This document shows, one piece after another, positions 63,562-64,000 of a DNA stretch of 64,000 bases. The position numbers and the translations under genes are program-made. The notes under the pieces are model-generated. The model ran no database searches. It worked only from the letters and a program-made list of their open reading frames with translations, and had not been told where the DNA came from. This stretch comes from Demequina sp. (GTDB lineage: Bacteria > Actinomycetota > Actinomycetes > Actinomycetales > Demequinaceae). The stretch covers positions 1,763,979 to 1,827,978 of the forward strand of contig JANQAD010000001.1 of NCBI GenBank assembly GCA_024707205.1, in the 5' to 3' direction. Every line of letters starts with the position of its first letter. Within the stretch, counting starts at the first letter, position 1.

Positions 63562-64000
63562 CTAGCCGAGCCGCGCTTCGCGGCGTCCTGACTGACCCGC
63601 GGCCACGTGCACCGTGGCGCTCAGCCCGTGTGCCTCAACCACGTAGTCCCCGCCCCAACCGCTCACGGTGACCACGCCGTCGGGCCCAGGGGTGAGTTCA
63701 GTGAGCGGCAGCCACCACTCGCCGTGAACGAGCCCCTGCAGGGCGTCGTAGGCGGGCTTGCGTGAACCGTCGGCGCGGAGCAGGCCAGCGGGCGCCCCGA
63801 GCCAGGTGTCGCGGTCGCACAGTCCCCAGTAGGTGACGGACTCGACGAGCGGGTGCTCCACCGCCTGTCGGTACATACGGGTCGTTTCCGAGGCCTGGCG
63901 CTCCTCGCCCTCGGGAGTGCTCGGCCAGTGTTCCACCTGGTAATCGTTCAAGTCCACGATCTCCGGCGGCATGAGTTCCCCGGAGACGAGCGTGACCTCG
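63562..64000 (-). CDS. GH10 endo-xylanase, C-terminal part (5' end beyond right edge)
   Basis: The last 145 or so codons of a GH10 xylanase. Visible are NDYQVEHWPSTPEGEERQA and the typical final barrel strand VESVTYWGLCDRDTWLGAPAGLLRADGSRKPAYDALQGL, in segments TYWGLCDRDTWLG and KPAYDAL. A short C-terminal beta extension follows (WWLPLTELTPGPDGVVTVSGWGGDYVV). The catalytic acid and most of the barrel lie outside the window. It converges with the deacetylase gene. Confidence 0.85.
   Translation of the reverse strand, partial: EVTLVSGELMPPEIVDLNDYQVEHWPSTPEGEERQASETTRMYRQAVEHPLVESVTYWGLCDRDTWLGAPAGLLRADGSRKPAYDALQGLVHGEWWLPLTELTPGPDGVVTVSGWGGDYVVEAHGLSATVHVAAGQSGRREARLG

Overview
This window is GC-rich DNA, apparently from an actinobacterium of the Micrococcales (Cellulomonas/Demequina-like). 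The evidence is the codon bias, the GlgE-TreS-GlgB alpha-glucan operon, the 13E12-type DUF222/HNH gene, an AbgT-type transporter, frequent GTG starts with 4-base ATGA/GTGA overlaps, and secreted plant-polysaccharide hydrolases with FIVAR, Ig-like and CBM modules. The exact genus is an inference.

Layout. (1) 1-5361, minus strand: glgE-treS-glgB, the maltose-1-phosphate route to glycogen, with glgB cut by the left edge. (2) 5534-18620: a galactan utilisation locus. A divergent LacI-type repressor faces a GH42 beta-galactosidase, followed by a maltose-type ABC importer (binding protein and two permeases, no ATPase) and two secreted GH53 endo-galactanases. Five LacI-type operator-like sites tie it together, two of them inside the galactanase signal-peptide codons. 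(3) 18696-21488: glgX and the first member of a four-member lipoprotein family. (4) 21548-23043: a hipBA toxin-antitoxin pair with three palindromic operators exactly 27 bp apart. (5) 23124-28745, minus strand: a locus with three more of these lipoproteins, a MacAB-like ABC system (adaptor with a peptidoglycan-binding domain, ATPase, FtsX-like permease), a small secreted two-cysteine protein, and a broken duplicate of the adaptor. I regard this as the best candidate for an undescribed system. (6) 28847-34450: an APH-type phosphotransferase with an MFS permease, etfBA, and an interrupted DUF222/HNH gene. (7) 34639-42246: a large secreted nuclease, a cysteine desulfurase and mnmA (tRNA 2-thiolation), a small lipoprotein and an aldo/keto reductase. 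(8) 42243-47776: a TetR regulator facing a KstD-like flavoprotein and an SDR, then an amidohydrolase and a DUF1275 protein. (9) 47871-56691: an AtzH-amidase fusion, two RibD/DHFR-like reductases, an M15 peptidase, ligA, a TetR regulator, an AbgT-type transporter and a GNAT. (10) 56811-60129: gatCAB. (11) 60169-64000: an MFS permease, a GH51 arabinofuranosidase, a polysaccharide deacetylase and the end of a GH10 xylanase, cut by the right edge.

The genes fit a plant-cell-wall degrader. Secreted GH53 and GH10 enzymes cut galactan and xylan, oligosaccharides enter through the ABC importer, GH42 and GH51 finish them inside, and surplus carbon is stored as glycogen through GlgE/GlgB and remobilised by GlgX.

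Caveat: at least fourteen genes, including ligA and mnmA, carry a single-base indel, often in a G/C run, that breaks an otherwise normal reading frame. This looks like uncorrected sequencing error more than decay. For these genes I give the span of the repaired gene and mark the break. No rRNA, tRNA, CRISPR array or complete insertion sequence was seen. The only gene-free stretch above 300 bases (27741-28101) holds the broken adaptor duplicate.
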